Shown here: piece after piece, positions 33,952 to 43,020 of the stretch | Layout: the number at the start of each line of letters is the position of its first letter | How positions within the stretch are numbered: the stretch's first letter is position 1 | Translations under genes and position numbers: made by a program | The notes under the pieces: generated by a model | The model's input: only the letters and a program-made list of their open reading frames with translations | Database searches by the model: none | Told to the model about the DNA's origin: nothing | Assembly: GCA_964510205.1 (NCBI GenBank) | Contig: CAZEBW010000018.1 | Coordinates: forward strand, 1-52,777 | Reading direction: 5' to 3' | Source: CAZEBW01 sp964510205 | Lineage (GTDB): Bacteria; Chloroflexota; Anaerolineae; VGOG01 | Length of the DNA stretch: 52,777 bases

Positions 33952-36900
33952 CGGTGAGCATCCTTCTCGGCGACCACGTGCCTGAACCGCAGCAGGTTGA
34001 ACTGCAGCCGGGCGAAGGCTTCCTTGTTCTTGTTGATGTGACCTTCGTTGATTGCATTCACGATGTAGTCCTCTCTGGCCAAGATTCGCAATGCCTGCAT
34101 GTCTTCGGAGCACTCGGACTGCACTGCCTTTGTGAGCAGGTCGAAGATCACCTCGTTTTGATCTCTTTCAAGGACCTGCGAGTGTATGCGGGTCGGTGCC
34201 TCCACCATGTAGGTATCTCCCTGCCGCTCCAGCCGCAGTTCGAGGTCGAATGCTGTCACGGGATGTTCCGGTTCTGCGATGGAGGGCTGGAATCGGTTCT
34301 TGCCCAGGAGGTACCCGGTGAACATCAGCGCCGTATCTTTGTCTACACTGCCAGCGAAATGGTGGGTAGCGTAGCTCCGCATGCAGAGGTAGCAGCCATT
34401 GTTGCAGGGGCGCCCTCGGCTCCCAGGGCAGTGTAGCATGTTGCTATAAGCAGTCTCGATGACCCTATCGAAGTTCTCGAAGATCGTCTCCAGGGGTACG
34501 TTCCCGTTCCCGTCCGCATCGTAGAGGATCACGTACACGCCTAGCCCGTCCTCTGGGTCCGGCGGATCGGGCCTGGGGCTGAGAAGAAGCCGGAGCTCGG
34601 ATTCATCTAGGCCATAACTGTCCTTGATGGTGCGGTCTAGAGCGGAGGCCAGGCTGAGATAGAGCTTCTCGTCCGCACAGATCTGGCTGTCGAAGCGCAT
34701 GATGATTGCCTGGCGATCGAGCTCATAGCCCAGGTTGAAGCGCCCCTCCTCGTCGGAGAAGGGATCTGTCTCACCGTATCTGAGGCAGCCTTGGTTCACA
34801 AACCGAAGCCGACAATGGGGCGAGAAGGCCACACCCAACACCTTACTCTTATCTACAGAAGGCTGACTGTTGTCAAAGATTTCCTTACGGGCGTACTTCT
34901 TCAGCACTTTACCCTTCGCTGCGTACCGGACGTGAGGCGAAGCAACGAGGTATTGATAGCTGCGGGCCTTCGTCTTGGCATCGATTGGGACGATCGTGTA
35001 GGCGCCTTCGGACGTGATCTGGTAGACCCCGCCAGCGATAAAGGTGATTTCACCCGGCGAGAACTTGTAGTAGGCTAGTTCTGGGTCACGCTCCGATAGC
35101 GCTATGTCGGCCAGGCGGCGCTCTCGGAAACCTCTGTCTGAGTCCTTCTCCTGATCCAGCAGATAGACCTGCTCGCGCCGGAAGGAGTAGTCGGGAAAGA
35201 ATCCAGCTCGGTAGAATGCCTGCTGGGGGCTCGCGCCGCCGCGTGAGCCGGTAGTGGAGGCCTCAGCGAGAAGGCTCTTTCGAAAGCCATCCAATAGATA
35301 AGATACGGCGCCGGATTGGTCCCCGAAAACCTCCCGGGCGGAGGCAATCCGTGCCTGGACCTCAGCATCGAGGTTCCCACAGAAGCGTGCCAGGGTCTGG
35401 TCATCGCCCACGCTTCCCGCTAGAATGAAGGCGTGTAGGTGCTTGCGGACGACCTCTGCGTTGAGTGGATTGAAGGTCGGCGGCGTGATCACGCCATTGA
35501 TCATCAGCTCCGGGCGATGAAAGTAGTAGCTGTCGTGTTCGCTGCTTTCCGTGCAGAACGTCACGATCAGGGCGAATTGGCCTCTGTGATCCCGTCCAGC
35601 ACGACCCGCGCGCTGGGCGTAGTTCGACGGCAAAGGGGGAACCCCGACCATCAGCACCGTCTGTAATTCCCCGATGTCGATGCCCACCTCCAGGGTTGGG
35701 GTGGACATCACGAAGTTCAGCCTGCCTTCCTGAAAGCGACTCTCGACCTGGCGTCGCTCAACGTCATCGACCTCGGAACTATGGACGTCCGCAGTAAACA
35801 GGTACTGCCGGCGCACCTCCTCGTAGGAGGCGTACGAAGATGGCGGCAGGTTCAAGTAGATCCGGCGCGGTTTGAGATAGTAATGAGTCTTGCCGTCAGG
35901 GGTCTGGTCCTGAAGCAGCCAGTCTTCGTCCACCAGGTGTCTGATGGCCTCTTGAATGTGCTCTTGGCTGTAACGGTCAACGAATGATCTGTATTCCCGC
36001 GCCGCCTCGCCTAATGAGATGCTGGGGTAGCAGGGATCCGCCGATCCCGCACCGGCTTCACAGTGGATCCCCTTGTGATCCGTCGCGTACTCTCTCTCAA
36101 ACACAATGTACCTACTGAGAGTCATGTCATCGCCGAAGTCCGTAGCAATGGCACGCTCTTGGAGAAAGACGCCCAGGACCTCATTCTCCAGGAGCGTCAG
36201 GGCTTCGGATGTCTCTAGCTGCAGCAAGTCTCGTTTGCTCTCGAACTGACGAGGGGGTCGGCAAAGCGTGCGCCAGTACCAGAGATCCAGTTCATCAAGG
36301 ATCGCCTGCTCCACAGGTGAGGGATACTCGCGCGGGGGGATCTGGCCGTGCAGGATCTCCAGGGCTGACAGGATATCTAGCTTTCTTCCGCGCGGCAGGC
36401 GAAGCTTGGCGTACTCCTCAAGGAACTCGCTGGCGAACCCATCCTGGAGTACGGTGGCATACTGGGATGCGCGCTCGCGGTTGTCTATGAACCCCAGGAG
36501 CTTCCTGTCAGTGTACGGCTGAACGCTCAGCATCGACTTCACCAGGTTGTGTAGGTACTGGTGCCGGTGCGTGCCATCTATGAGTGGAATGATCTGTTGT
36601 TTGACATCCCGGTACCGAAGTGCTGGCAGCAGCTCAAGGCGCAATCGACCGTAGGTGTCGTAGTCTAGGATGATCTCGTCCTCGTGCACCTGGAGGTCGT
36701 CGCGAAACCGTAGCGCGTCACCTTTCCCTTCATCTTGGTCACTCTTGACCGGCGAGAGGAGCACATAGTAGGAGTTTTTCCGATCGTCTGACTCGGGGCG
36801 TAGCTCCCACTTGAGCCGGTTGTCTGATACCTTCCCGATGCATCGATGGATATCGTGGCGGTAGACGCAGAACAGCGGAAAGCCACAGTCCTGGCAGAAC

Positions 36901-38267
36901 TCTTGGTTGCCCGAGTGATACTTGTGGCACTTGATGCACCTTTTGAGGTAACCTCCAATGTCCCTGAGGAAGAGATGCACGCGGAAATCCAGGAGCGGCT
37001 GGCCCTGGCTGCCAGCGTGGTGATTCGCAAAAGCGACGGCGCTGAGAAAAGCTTTCACCATCTCCTCAGCGTGATGGCTCGGATAGGAAGCAGGTAAGAG
37101 CCTGCACAGCAGGCTGACCAGATCGACAAAGCTCGCGGCATCCTTGGTCAAGGCACTCCTAAGTGCTTGGATAAAAGGGTGTTGCTTCAGGTCGCGGAAG
37201 AAGGCTGCCTCCGAGACATCGTCTACCCCCAGATCCATCATCGAGTAGCCCTTGCCCATCAAGCGCCCCACCTTCTGCAGGCCTGACCTCGGGTCGGTCT
37301 CCAAGGCCCAGCCCAGGCTTTCGTCCACGTCTGGCAGGTGGGGAAATTCTCGCTCGACTGGTTTCTCCATCTCCGGCTCGTAGTCGGGCTCGATGAACTC
37401 GAAGGCATCGACGCTGAGCAGCGGTCGGATGAACTGGTCGAGACGATCAGGGCCGTCCTGTAGATAGCCTGGGATGTCATGGCTCTGCAGCGTTGCACTG
37501 GTGCCCACTTGAACGATCGGCCCGGAGAACCGCGACTTGAGGCGCGCGATGAGATACTTCAGATGGGTAGCTTTGTTGCCGCGGTAGGTGTGAATCTCAT
37601 CGAGGACGATGAACCTCATGCTATCCCTAGAGGCCTCAAAGATGGCTTGGTCATCAAGGCGAGTCAACATCCAGTCCAGCATTACGTAGTTGGTGATTAG
37701 GATGTCCGGAGGATCGCGCCGGATCTGATCCCGCCTCCGCGGGGAGGTGGAGCCGATGAAGAGACCCAAGGTGACCCCGGTACCCGCCGTGGCCTCCTCG
37801 ATCCGCCGCACCTGGTCGTTGGCCAGGGCGTTCATAGGGTAGATCATGATCGCCTTAACGCCCGGCCCGCGGTGCTTCATGCAATGGTCAAGGATGGGAA
37901 TCAGGAAAGCCTCAGTCTTGCCCGAACCGGTGCCTGTCGACACAATCGTGGTCTGTGCATCCAGGATTGACAGGATGGCCCTCTCCTGGTGGACGTAAAG
38001 CTGGCGTCCGATCAGCTTTGGAAACCGGTCGGGCAGCTTTTCCGCCAGGCCATAATCCACGCAGAATTGGCGGAAAGAGGTCTGGCCAGTACGGTATCTC
38101 CGATTGAGCGAGAGAAACAGTCCCCGGTCCACCTCGATGCTCTGCAGAACTTCGTCCACATCAGCCGGCCTCAGGCCCTGCATCGCCAAGGTGCTCCGCA
38201 GGAGCACCTTGTAGCGCTTCAGCAGTTCGAAGCTCATCGTGATGGGGTTTAGAAACTTAGCGGTCAT
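33948..38267 (-). CDS. Large SF2 helicase with two cysteine clusters (COG1205/MrfA-like)
   Basis: A 1439-aa DEAH-type helicase. TGTGSGKT (111-118) is Walker A, VLDEIHTYRG (DEIH 223-226) Walker B, GTSATLQ motif III and QRAGRAGRDHRG motif VI. A zinc-ribbon-like cluster (CIKCHKYHSG...CQDCG) interrupts the protein around residue 440. A second cluster near the C-terminus, CPGSRGRPCNNGCYLCMRSY, is the DUF1998/MrfA-type signature. The family includes YprA/MrfA repair helicases and, in defence, DruE and the DISARM DrmA/DrmB pair. At 1439 aa it is longer than YprA and shorter than DruE. It begins 20 bases after the HEPN-like gene and ends in an ATGA overlap with the NERD-UvrD gene. DNA unwinding or loading for the coupled nuclease is a reasonable inference. 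Confidence 0.82.
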   Translation of the reverse strand: MTAKFLNPITMSFELLKRYKVLLRSTLAMQGLRPADVDEVLQSIEVDRGLFLSLNRRYRTGQTSFRQFCVDYGLAEKLPDRFPKLIGRQLYVHQERAILSILDAQTTIVSTGTGSGKTEAFLIPILDHCMKHRGPGVKAIMIYPMNALANDQVRRIEEATAGTGVTLGLFIGSTSPRRRDQIRRDPPDILITNYVMLDWMLTRLDDQAIFEASRDSMRFIVLDEIHTYRGNKATHLKYLIARLKSRFSGPIVQVGTSATLQSHDIPGYLQDGPDRLDQFIRPLLSVDAFEFIEPDYEPEMEKPVEREFPHLPDVDESLGWALETDPRSGLQKVGRLMGKGYSMMDLGVDDVSEAAFFRDLKQHPFIQALRSALTKDAASFVDLVSLLCRLLPASYPSHHAEEMVKAFLSAVAFANHHAGSQGQPLLDFRVHLFLRDIGGYLKRCIKCHKYHSGNQEFCQDCGFPLFCVYRHDIHRCIGKVSDNRLKWELRPESDDRKNSYYVLLSPVKSDQDEGKGDALRFRDDLQVHEDEIILDYDTYGRLRLELLPALRYRDVKQQIIPLIDGTHRHQYLHNLVKSMLSVQPYTDRKLLGFIDNRERASQYATVLQDGFASEFLEEYAKLRLPRGRKLDILSALEILHGQIPPREYPSPVEQAILDELDLWYWRTLCRPPRQFESKRDLLQLETSEALTLLENEVLGVFLQERAIATDFGDDMTLSRYIVFEREYATDHKGIHCEAGAGSADPCYPSISLGEAAREYRSFVDRYSQEHIQEAIRHLVDEDWLLQDQTPDGKTHYYLKPRRIYLNLPPSSYASYEEVRRQYLFTADVHSSEVDDVERRQVESRFQEGRLNFVMSTPTLEVGIDIGELQTVLMVGVPPLPSNYAQRAGRAGRDHRGQFALIVTFCTESSEHDSYYFHRPELMINGVITPPTFNPLNAEVVRKHLHAFILAGSVGDDQTLARFCGNLDAEVQARIASAREVFGDQSGAVSYLLDGFRKSLLAEASTTGSRGGASPQQAFYRAGFFPDYSFRREQVYLLDQEKDSDRGFRERRLADIALSERDPELAYYKFSPGEITFIAGGVYQITSEGAYTIVPIDAKTKARSYQYLVASPHVRYAAKGKVLKKYARKEIFDNSQPSVDKSKVLGVAFSPHCRLRFVNQGCLRYGETDPFSDEEGRFNLGYELDRQAIIMRFDSQICADEKLYLSLASALDRTIKDSYGLDESELRLLLSPRPDPPDPEDGLGVYVILYDADGNGNVPLETIFENFDRVIETAYSNMLHCPGSRGRPCNNGCYLCMRSYATHHFAGSVDKDTALMFTGYLLGKNRFQPSIAEPEHPVTAFDLELRLERQGDTYMVEAPTRIHSQVLERDQNEVIFDLLTKAVQSECSEDMQALRILAREDYIVNAINEGHINKNKEAFARLQFNLLRFRHVVAEKDAHR

Positions 38268-38286
38268 GGTGTTCCGATCCGCGCTG

Positions 38287-39111
38287 TTACGCAGTCAGCA
38301 TCGTTTCCATCTCTGTCACACGCGCCGCCACCAGCTCGTCCAGCGCCAGGCAGATGTGCCTGATGGTGTCGACAGCCTGCTGGGTCCAGGCGAACGTGAT
38401 TTGCTGGGGTTCACCTCCGGGATCCGTCTGCGGCCGATCCGCGCGATGGACGATGTCGTTGCGACGGTTAACGGTGTCGTCCAGGATGTCCATCATGGCT
38501 TGCTTATTGCGGTTCAGGTGCTCGGCGATCTCGTTCCAGGGGCTCGAAAGGCCCAGTATGGCGCCAACCACATGGATCCCCTTGCGAGAGCTGAGATACT
38601 TGAAGTTGGCCAGCCGCAGGATCTTGTTGGCGATGTAAGTGGGCGCAGTCTCGTCCCCTAGCAAGCGCAGCGTCTCATCCAGGTCGAAGGTCAGGTCGGA
38701 GAGATAGTCCTGCAATGTGCTGTCACCCCGGGGGAAGAAGTCCCGCCCACGAGCGCTGATCATCACTGGCAGGTTCTTCCTCAGCAGGGCCGGAAGGTAG
38801 GTCTCTAGCGCCGTGCATGAGGCGACCACCGCCTGGCGCAGCAGATGGCACAGGGTGGCCTGGCGCAACGTGGACCGGGGGAGCTGGGCTCGCTCGCGCA
38901 CGAGGCCCAGGAAGATCTCGTTGTAGATGAGCATCAGATCCTCGTCGGCGGAGGCCTGCACCACGTTGCGGAGGTTCTCGAGCAGCTCGCCCTCAGTGGT
39001 GATTTCATCGTTCGAGTCGAGGAGCCGGTAGACGCGCAACAGCAACTCCGCCGGTCTGATGTTGTCCTCAAAAGTCTGTCGTGGGCTTAGGGTCGTGATC
39101 GTGTCCATCAT
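38287..39111 (-). CDS. HEPN-like protein (candidate RNase)
   Basis: A 274-aa all-helical protein. DTVNRRNDIVHRADRP near residues 213-227 contains R217-NDIV-H222, the Rx4H motif of HEPN ribonucleases. An upstream helix with HLLRQAVVASCTALETYLP resembles the first HEPN helix with its conserved acidic residue. HEPN proteins are often toxin-like RNases in abortive phage defence, but some are inactive scaffolds. The ATG at 39111, with a second in-frame ATG at 39108, lies one base past the brxC stop, so it is coupled to BrxC. It could be a BREX accessory or the lead gene of the accessory cassette. RNase activity is inferred from one motif. Confidence 0.62.
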   Translation of the reverse strand: MMDTITTLSPRQTFEDNIRPAELLLRVYRLLDSNDEITTEGELLENLRNVVQASADEDLMLIYNEIFLGLVRERAQLPRSTLRQATLCHLLRQAVVASCTALETYLPALLRKNLPVMISARGRDFFPRGDSTLQDYLSDLTFDLDETLRLLGDETAPTYIANKILRLANFKYLSSRKGIHVVGAILGLSSPWNEIAEHLNRNKQAMMDILDDTVNRRNDIVHRADRPQTDPGGEPQQITFAWTQQAVDTIRHICLALDELVAARVTEMETMLTA

Positions 39112-39112
39112 C

Positions 39113-42100
39113 TCACTCCAGTACCACCTTTGCGCCTGATGCGATCACCTTGAGCAGATGATCTCCCAGTTCCTGCAGGGCTCGATTCACCTCGTCCTCT
39201 GATCTCAGGGTCCTGCCCATACCCAGGACGTCGGCCACCCGCACGGACTCGATCCTCTCCTCCGGTGCCGTCAACTCCTGAACACGTCTCAGCACCTGGG
39301 CGCGCAGGCCGTTCACGGCCGCTAGGTCGGATGCCATCTCGCTGAGGCTCACGTGGCAGACCTGGCACCTCAGAGAATCATCTGGCATGTCCAGATCGTG
39401 GTCCCGGGCCACCAGCGGCTCGAGCAGGGTCTCTTGCATCTCCTCTGGGACCGCCGTCCAGTCTGGGTGCGCCTTGACGTTGTCCGCGGCCAGGGCAAAG
39501 GCGGTGGAGCGCTCCGCGTGGCGTTCTTCGTACAGCTCGGCGTAGGCTGCCTCCAGTGGCACGATGTCATCCTTGAGCGTACTCACCACCTGGTAGTACG
39601 TCCCGTCCTCCAGGTGCTCCTGCAGAGCCTGAGCGCAATCTGCCAATTCTCCGTCTTGGCCCTCATTGCGCAGCTGCGGCCAGATCTGATCCACGGCGCG
39701 GCGTGTTCGTCGCAGGAAGGCCAACCCCTCCTCATCCGTCGCCCTCCGTATCGCCGCCACGCGGTCGCGGAGCTCTTGGAAGCTGGCGCCCTCGCCAGCG
39801 AGGATTCGGACGCAGTCATCGGAGGGGCTGTTGAGGATCATTTCCAGCGTCTCGTGGTATTCCTGAAGTACGTCGGAGACGGGAATGTCGTGCGCTCCCA
39901 CGGTGGCCTCGACGGGCAGCAACACCTCCAGCTCGTGCTCGGCGAGCTCGTGGAAGGCCTGGGCGATGGCTACCTCCTCCACATCCACTTCCTCGCCCGT
40001 GATCTCCTCGTAGCGCCGGGCGGCGTTGACCAGCGTGCGCAAGTCGATGCTCTCACGCGGTGCGAAGGAGGCGGCGCGGAAGGCGTTGGTGCCGCTGAAC
40101 GCGGCCCGAACCTGGGGGTCCAGATGGTTCCGGTAGCGCCGGCCCTGGTAGGTCACCTGGATGGCAGCGCCGCGCAGCAGCGTGGCCATCACCAGCCACA
40201 GCATCTCGCGCTCCCACCCGTACCCGAGTCCCCCGAAGTGGTTTTCCAGCGTCCGCCCCGTCACCTTGTTGCCGTAAGAGTGCTCGTGGGTGAGGTAGTC
40301 GTGGACCTCCTTGAGAATAGGCGCCTTCAGGTTGACAACGTACTTGCCCTCCTCCCTTGTCACCAGATCGAGCCCGTCGGGCGGGCTGTAGAAGATCTGG
40401 GAGAGCCCGTTCAGATTGGAAGCTTTCAGGATCTCCACCGCCTCTTCGCCCGACAGGGGCCGGGCACCCATTTCCAGCTTGGGGTAGAGATCGGGGACGG
40501 CGAAATCGAGCATGCCTTTGAGCGCTTCGGCGAACGTCTTGCCCAGCGCCGCACCGTCCTTGGCCACACCACGGAAGAAGCCCCGGCCGGCGGCCAGGGC
40601 GTCCCGCAGGCGATCCTGTAGCCGGCTTTCCAGCCGTCCCATCTGTTGGCGTTCCGTGCCCAGGCTGGCCATCTCTTCCTTGTTGATCTTGTTCTGGGCG
40701 CGAAGGTGATCGTACTTGGCCACCATCTGCTTGGAGCGATACAGCTCGACGACGAGCTCATCGATCTGGTTGTTTAGCGACATCACCCAGAAGACCTCAT
40801 CCGAGTGCGACTCGGCCCGGCTGTCCTCCCGGGCCCGCATGCACGCCTTCTCGAAGACTTCGGGGCCGTCGGCCGTGCGAAGCTCCAGAGGGATCTGCTC
40901 CCTGCCCGACGTCAGGGAGCGGTTCTCCCAGCTGACGCCCAATCGGAAGGTGCGCAGCCTACCATAGCGGTAGCGCGTCAGGCTGGCGTCGGAGAAGATA
41001 TCGCCTAAGCTGTCCTCCAGTAGGTTGTGCTCTTCGCGCGGCACCGGGCTCATAGCATTGCGCTCGGTCATCCAGGCTTTCTCTTGCGCCGTTTGCAGCG
41101 TCCAGCCGTTCTCGGTCTGGCGGCTGAACTCGGCCTGCTCCAGCATCTCGACGGCCCGCTCGACCTCGGCCAGGGGCGACGGATCGCCCAGGCGGCGGTA
41201 GAGGAGCGCGGCTATGTTGGCCTCGGTGCGGGGGAGATCCCGCACATACTCCAGCAGCGCGATTGCCTTCGCCACCCGCGCCGGCCACGGATCCTCGTTG
41301 GGCGTCCAGGTCTGCATCACGTCGTTGATGTCGCTCTGCCTCTCGCTGGGCAGGTTGCCTTCGATCAGGTCGTAGATGCGGTCGAGGGTGACCAGCGCCC
41401 CCACCGACGCGTCGGCCAGCTTCGTGCGATCGCTGACCAGCATCTCGTAGGCCTGCTTGATGATGGTGCGATTGGACCCGCCGATATGGCGCGGCGCCCC
41501 GGCCTGCAAGCGCATGCCGGAAACGATGCCGATGGAGAGATCGACGAAGTGGGGCAGGTAGGGGTAGAACTGGACGAACTCGTCTTTCGAGACGTCTGCG
41601 CTGCGGGAGGTGCGTTCCAGCTTGGTGTGGGTCTTGAGGATGGCCTGTTTCTGTTCGTACAGCCCCTCCAGCACCGATTCCGCCTGCGGCTTCTTGGACA
41701 GCACGCGGCGCGTGGCCACCTCCCGGATGTCGGCCGGGGCCATGTCGATGCGGTGGCGGAAGCGATCCTGGAGCCGAGCCAGGTTGACGCGCTTGTCGTC
41801 GATGGCCGCGACGACCTCGTCCAGCTTCTCCTGCGACGTGACGATGACCCACACCGGCGCCTCGGCATCTCCCCTCTGCACCCGGTTCTTGCTCTCCTGG
41901 CCGAAGTGCTCGACGACGCCGCGCAGGTTCTCGATCTTCTCCACGCTGCGCGCCACGTACTGACCCACCTCGTCGATGATGTAGACCACGGCGCGCCCGG
42001 GCCGGCGGCGATCCACCAGCTCAAAGGTACGGTTTACCAGGGTGCGGATAGTGACATCGGTGGTCTGCATGGATTGCGCCCACGAATCCTCGCTGGGATA

Positions 42101-42835
42101 GGTATGAGGATCGAGCTTGTGCAGGGCCGCGCTCGCCCGCTGGATGCGCTGCGCGCCCTTCCGCACCCGGCGCCAGATGCCGTACACTTCCTCTGATACA
42201 TCCCCCAGCGTCGGCGGCACCGGCGCAGGATGCCCCTCAAGGTCGCTGTACCGCTCTGCGCAGGCGTGCACGAAGTCAGTCAGGCGTCCCTCGGCCTCCA
42301 GTTCGATCTCCAACTCGGCAAGGTCGTAGTCGCGCGCGTAGTCGAGCTGGCGGAGGAGCACGGAGTACATGATCTCGGCGATGGGCTCCGTGTGACGCCG
42401 CACCGCTCGATCCACCTGCACGTCGAACATGATGATCTCGTGGTCGAGCCGGGCGTTGATGAAGGTCAGTAGGTCGCGGATGCGCTCCACATCCGGGTCA
42501 GTGGGGTCTTGCTCCTCCAACTGCTTGACGAAGAGCTGGCTGGCCCGCTGATCCAGAACCTCGTAGTCGGCTAGGATGTAGCCCAGATTCTTGGCGAAGG
42601 AGGACTTACCGGAGCCGAAGAAGCCCGAGATCCAGACGCCGACGCCCTCCGTGGGCGTGCTCGGCCCCTCGGCGATGGCGTCGAGCAGCTCCCGGTACTG
42701 ATCCTCGATGCGATCGGTGAAGACGTACTCGGTCAGCTCGTTGTGGACCGTCTGCTCGTCCTGCTGGTCGACCTTAATGACCTCCTCGATCTGCTCCGAG
42801 AGGTCACGGGTTAGTAGGTCTCGAATGGTTTGCAT
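39113..42835 (-). CDS. brxC: BrxC/PglY, BREX P-loop ATPase
   Basis: A 1240-aa protein that matches BrxC/PglY. The start MQTIRDLLTRDLSEQIEEVI and the P-loop GVWISGFFGSGKSSFAKNLGY (Walker A at 71-79) are family hallmarks. Walker B is VVYIIDEVGQYVARS. BrxC is the large ATPase needed in every BREX type; it probably assembles on DNA with PglX, PglZ and BrxB to regulate methylation and defence. The ATG at 42835 follows AGGAGC. The stop lies one base before the HEPN-like start. No frameshift or missing motif was seen. It lies 185 bases downstream of the 693-aa unknown gene. Confidence 0.93.
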   Translation of the reverse strand: MQTIRDLLTRDLSEQIEEVIKVDQQDEQTVHNELTEYVFTDRIEDQYRELLDAIAEGPSTPTEGVGVWISGFFGSGKSSFAKNLGYILADYEVLDQRASQLFVKQLEEQDPTDPDVERIRDLLTFINARLDHEIIMFDVQVDRAVRRHTEPIAEIMYSVLLRQLDYARDYDLAELEIELEAEGRLTDFVHACAERYSDLEGHPAPVPPTLGDVSEEVYGIWRRVRKGAQRIQRASAALHKLDPHTYPSEDSWAQSMQTTDVTIRTLVNRTFELVDRRRPGRAVVYIIDEVGQYVARSVEKIENLRGVVEHFGQESKNRVQRGDAEAPVWVIVTSQEKLDEVVAAIDDKRVNLARLQDRFRHRIDMAPADIREVATRRVLSKKPQAESVLEGLYEQKQAILKTHTKLERTSRSADVSKDEFVQFYPYLPHFVDLSIGIVSGMRLQAGAPRHIGGSNRTIIKQAYEMLVSDRTKLADASVGALVTLDRIYDLIEGNLPSERQSDINDVMQTWTPNEDPWPARVAKAIALLEYVRDLPRTEANIAALLYRRLGDPSPLAEVERAVEMLEQAEFSRQTENGWTLQTAQEKAWMTERNAMSPVPREEHNLLEDSLGDIFSDASLTRYRYGRLRTFRLGVSWENRSLTSGREQIPLELRTADGPEVFEKACMRAREDSRAESHSDEVFWVMSLNNQIDELVVELYRSKQMVAKYDHLRAQNKINKEEMASLGTERQQMGRLESRLQDRLRDALAAGRGFFRGVAKDGAALGKTFAEALKGMLDFAVPDLYPKLEMGARPLSGEEAVEILKASNLNGLSQIFYSPPDGLDLVTREEGKYVVNLKAPILKEVHDYLTHEHSYGNKVTGRTLENHFGGLGYGWEREMLWLVMATLLRGAAIQVTYQGRRYRNHLDPQVRAAFSGTNAFRAASFAPRESIDLRTLVNAARRYEEITGEEVDVEEVAIAQAFHELAEHELEVLLPVEATVGAHDIPVSDVLQEYHETLEMILNSPSDDCVRILAGEGASFQELRDRVAAIRRATDEEGLAFLRRTRRAVDQIWPQLRNEGQDGELADCAQALQEHLEDGTYYQVVSTLKDDIVPLEAAYAELYEERHAERSTAFALAADNVKAHPDWTAVPEEMQETLLEPLVARDHDLDMPDDSLRCQVCHVSLSEMASDLAAVNGLRAQVLRRVQELTAPEERIESVRVADVLGMGRTLRSEDEVNRALQELGDHLLKVIASGAKVVLE

Positions 42836-43020
42836 AGGTAGCTCCTATCGTTCGATCTTAATCTTTGCGCCTACAGGCCATTTGCGCTTACTTCTCGAGT
42901 ACGTAGACGTGCAGTGATCCTACTAACTCAGGCGCCACGCGTTGTGAATGCATGGTGGTCACAGCCCCAAGCCCTGGAGGCGCGAGCACGGAAGCATTGC
43001 CGGCAACATAGCATGATGAA

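Noticed and set aside
33952..34113. 54-codon N-terminal extension of the NERD-UvrD protein
   Set aside because: It overlaps the helicase gene out of frame; the ATGA overlap at 33948-33951 is a better start.
39353..40621. 422-aa open frame on the + strand
   Set aside because: Antisense shadow of brxC with no recognisable domain and low-complexity composition.
40959..41852. 297-aa minus-strand frame inside brxC
   Set aside because: Different frame of brxC, rich in Arg, Gly and Ala, with no ribosome site; a coding shadow.
41027..42196. 389-aa open frame on the + strand
   Set aside because: Antisense to the ATPase core of brxC; no motif of its own.
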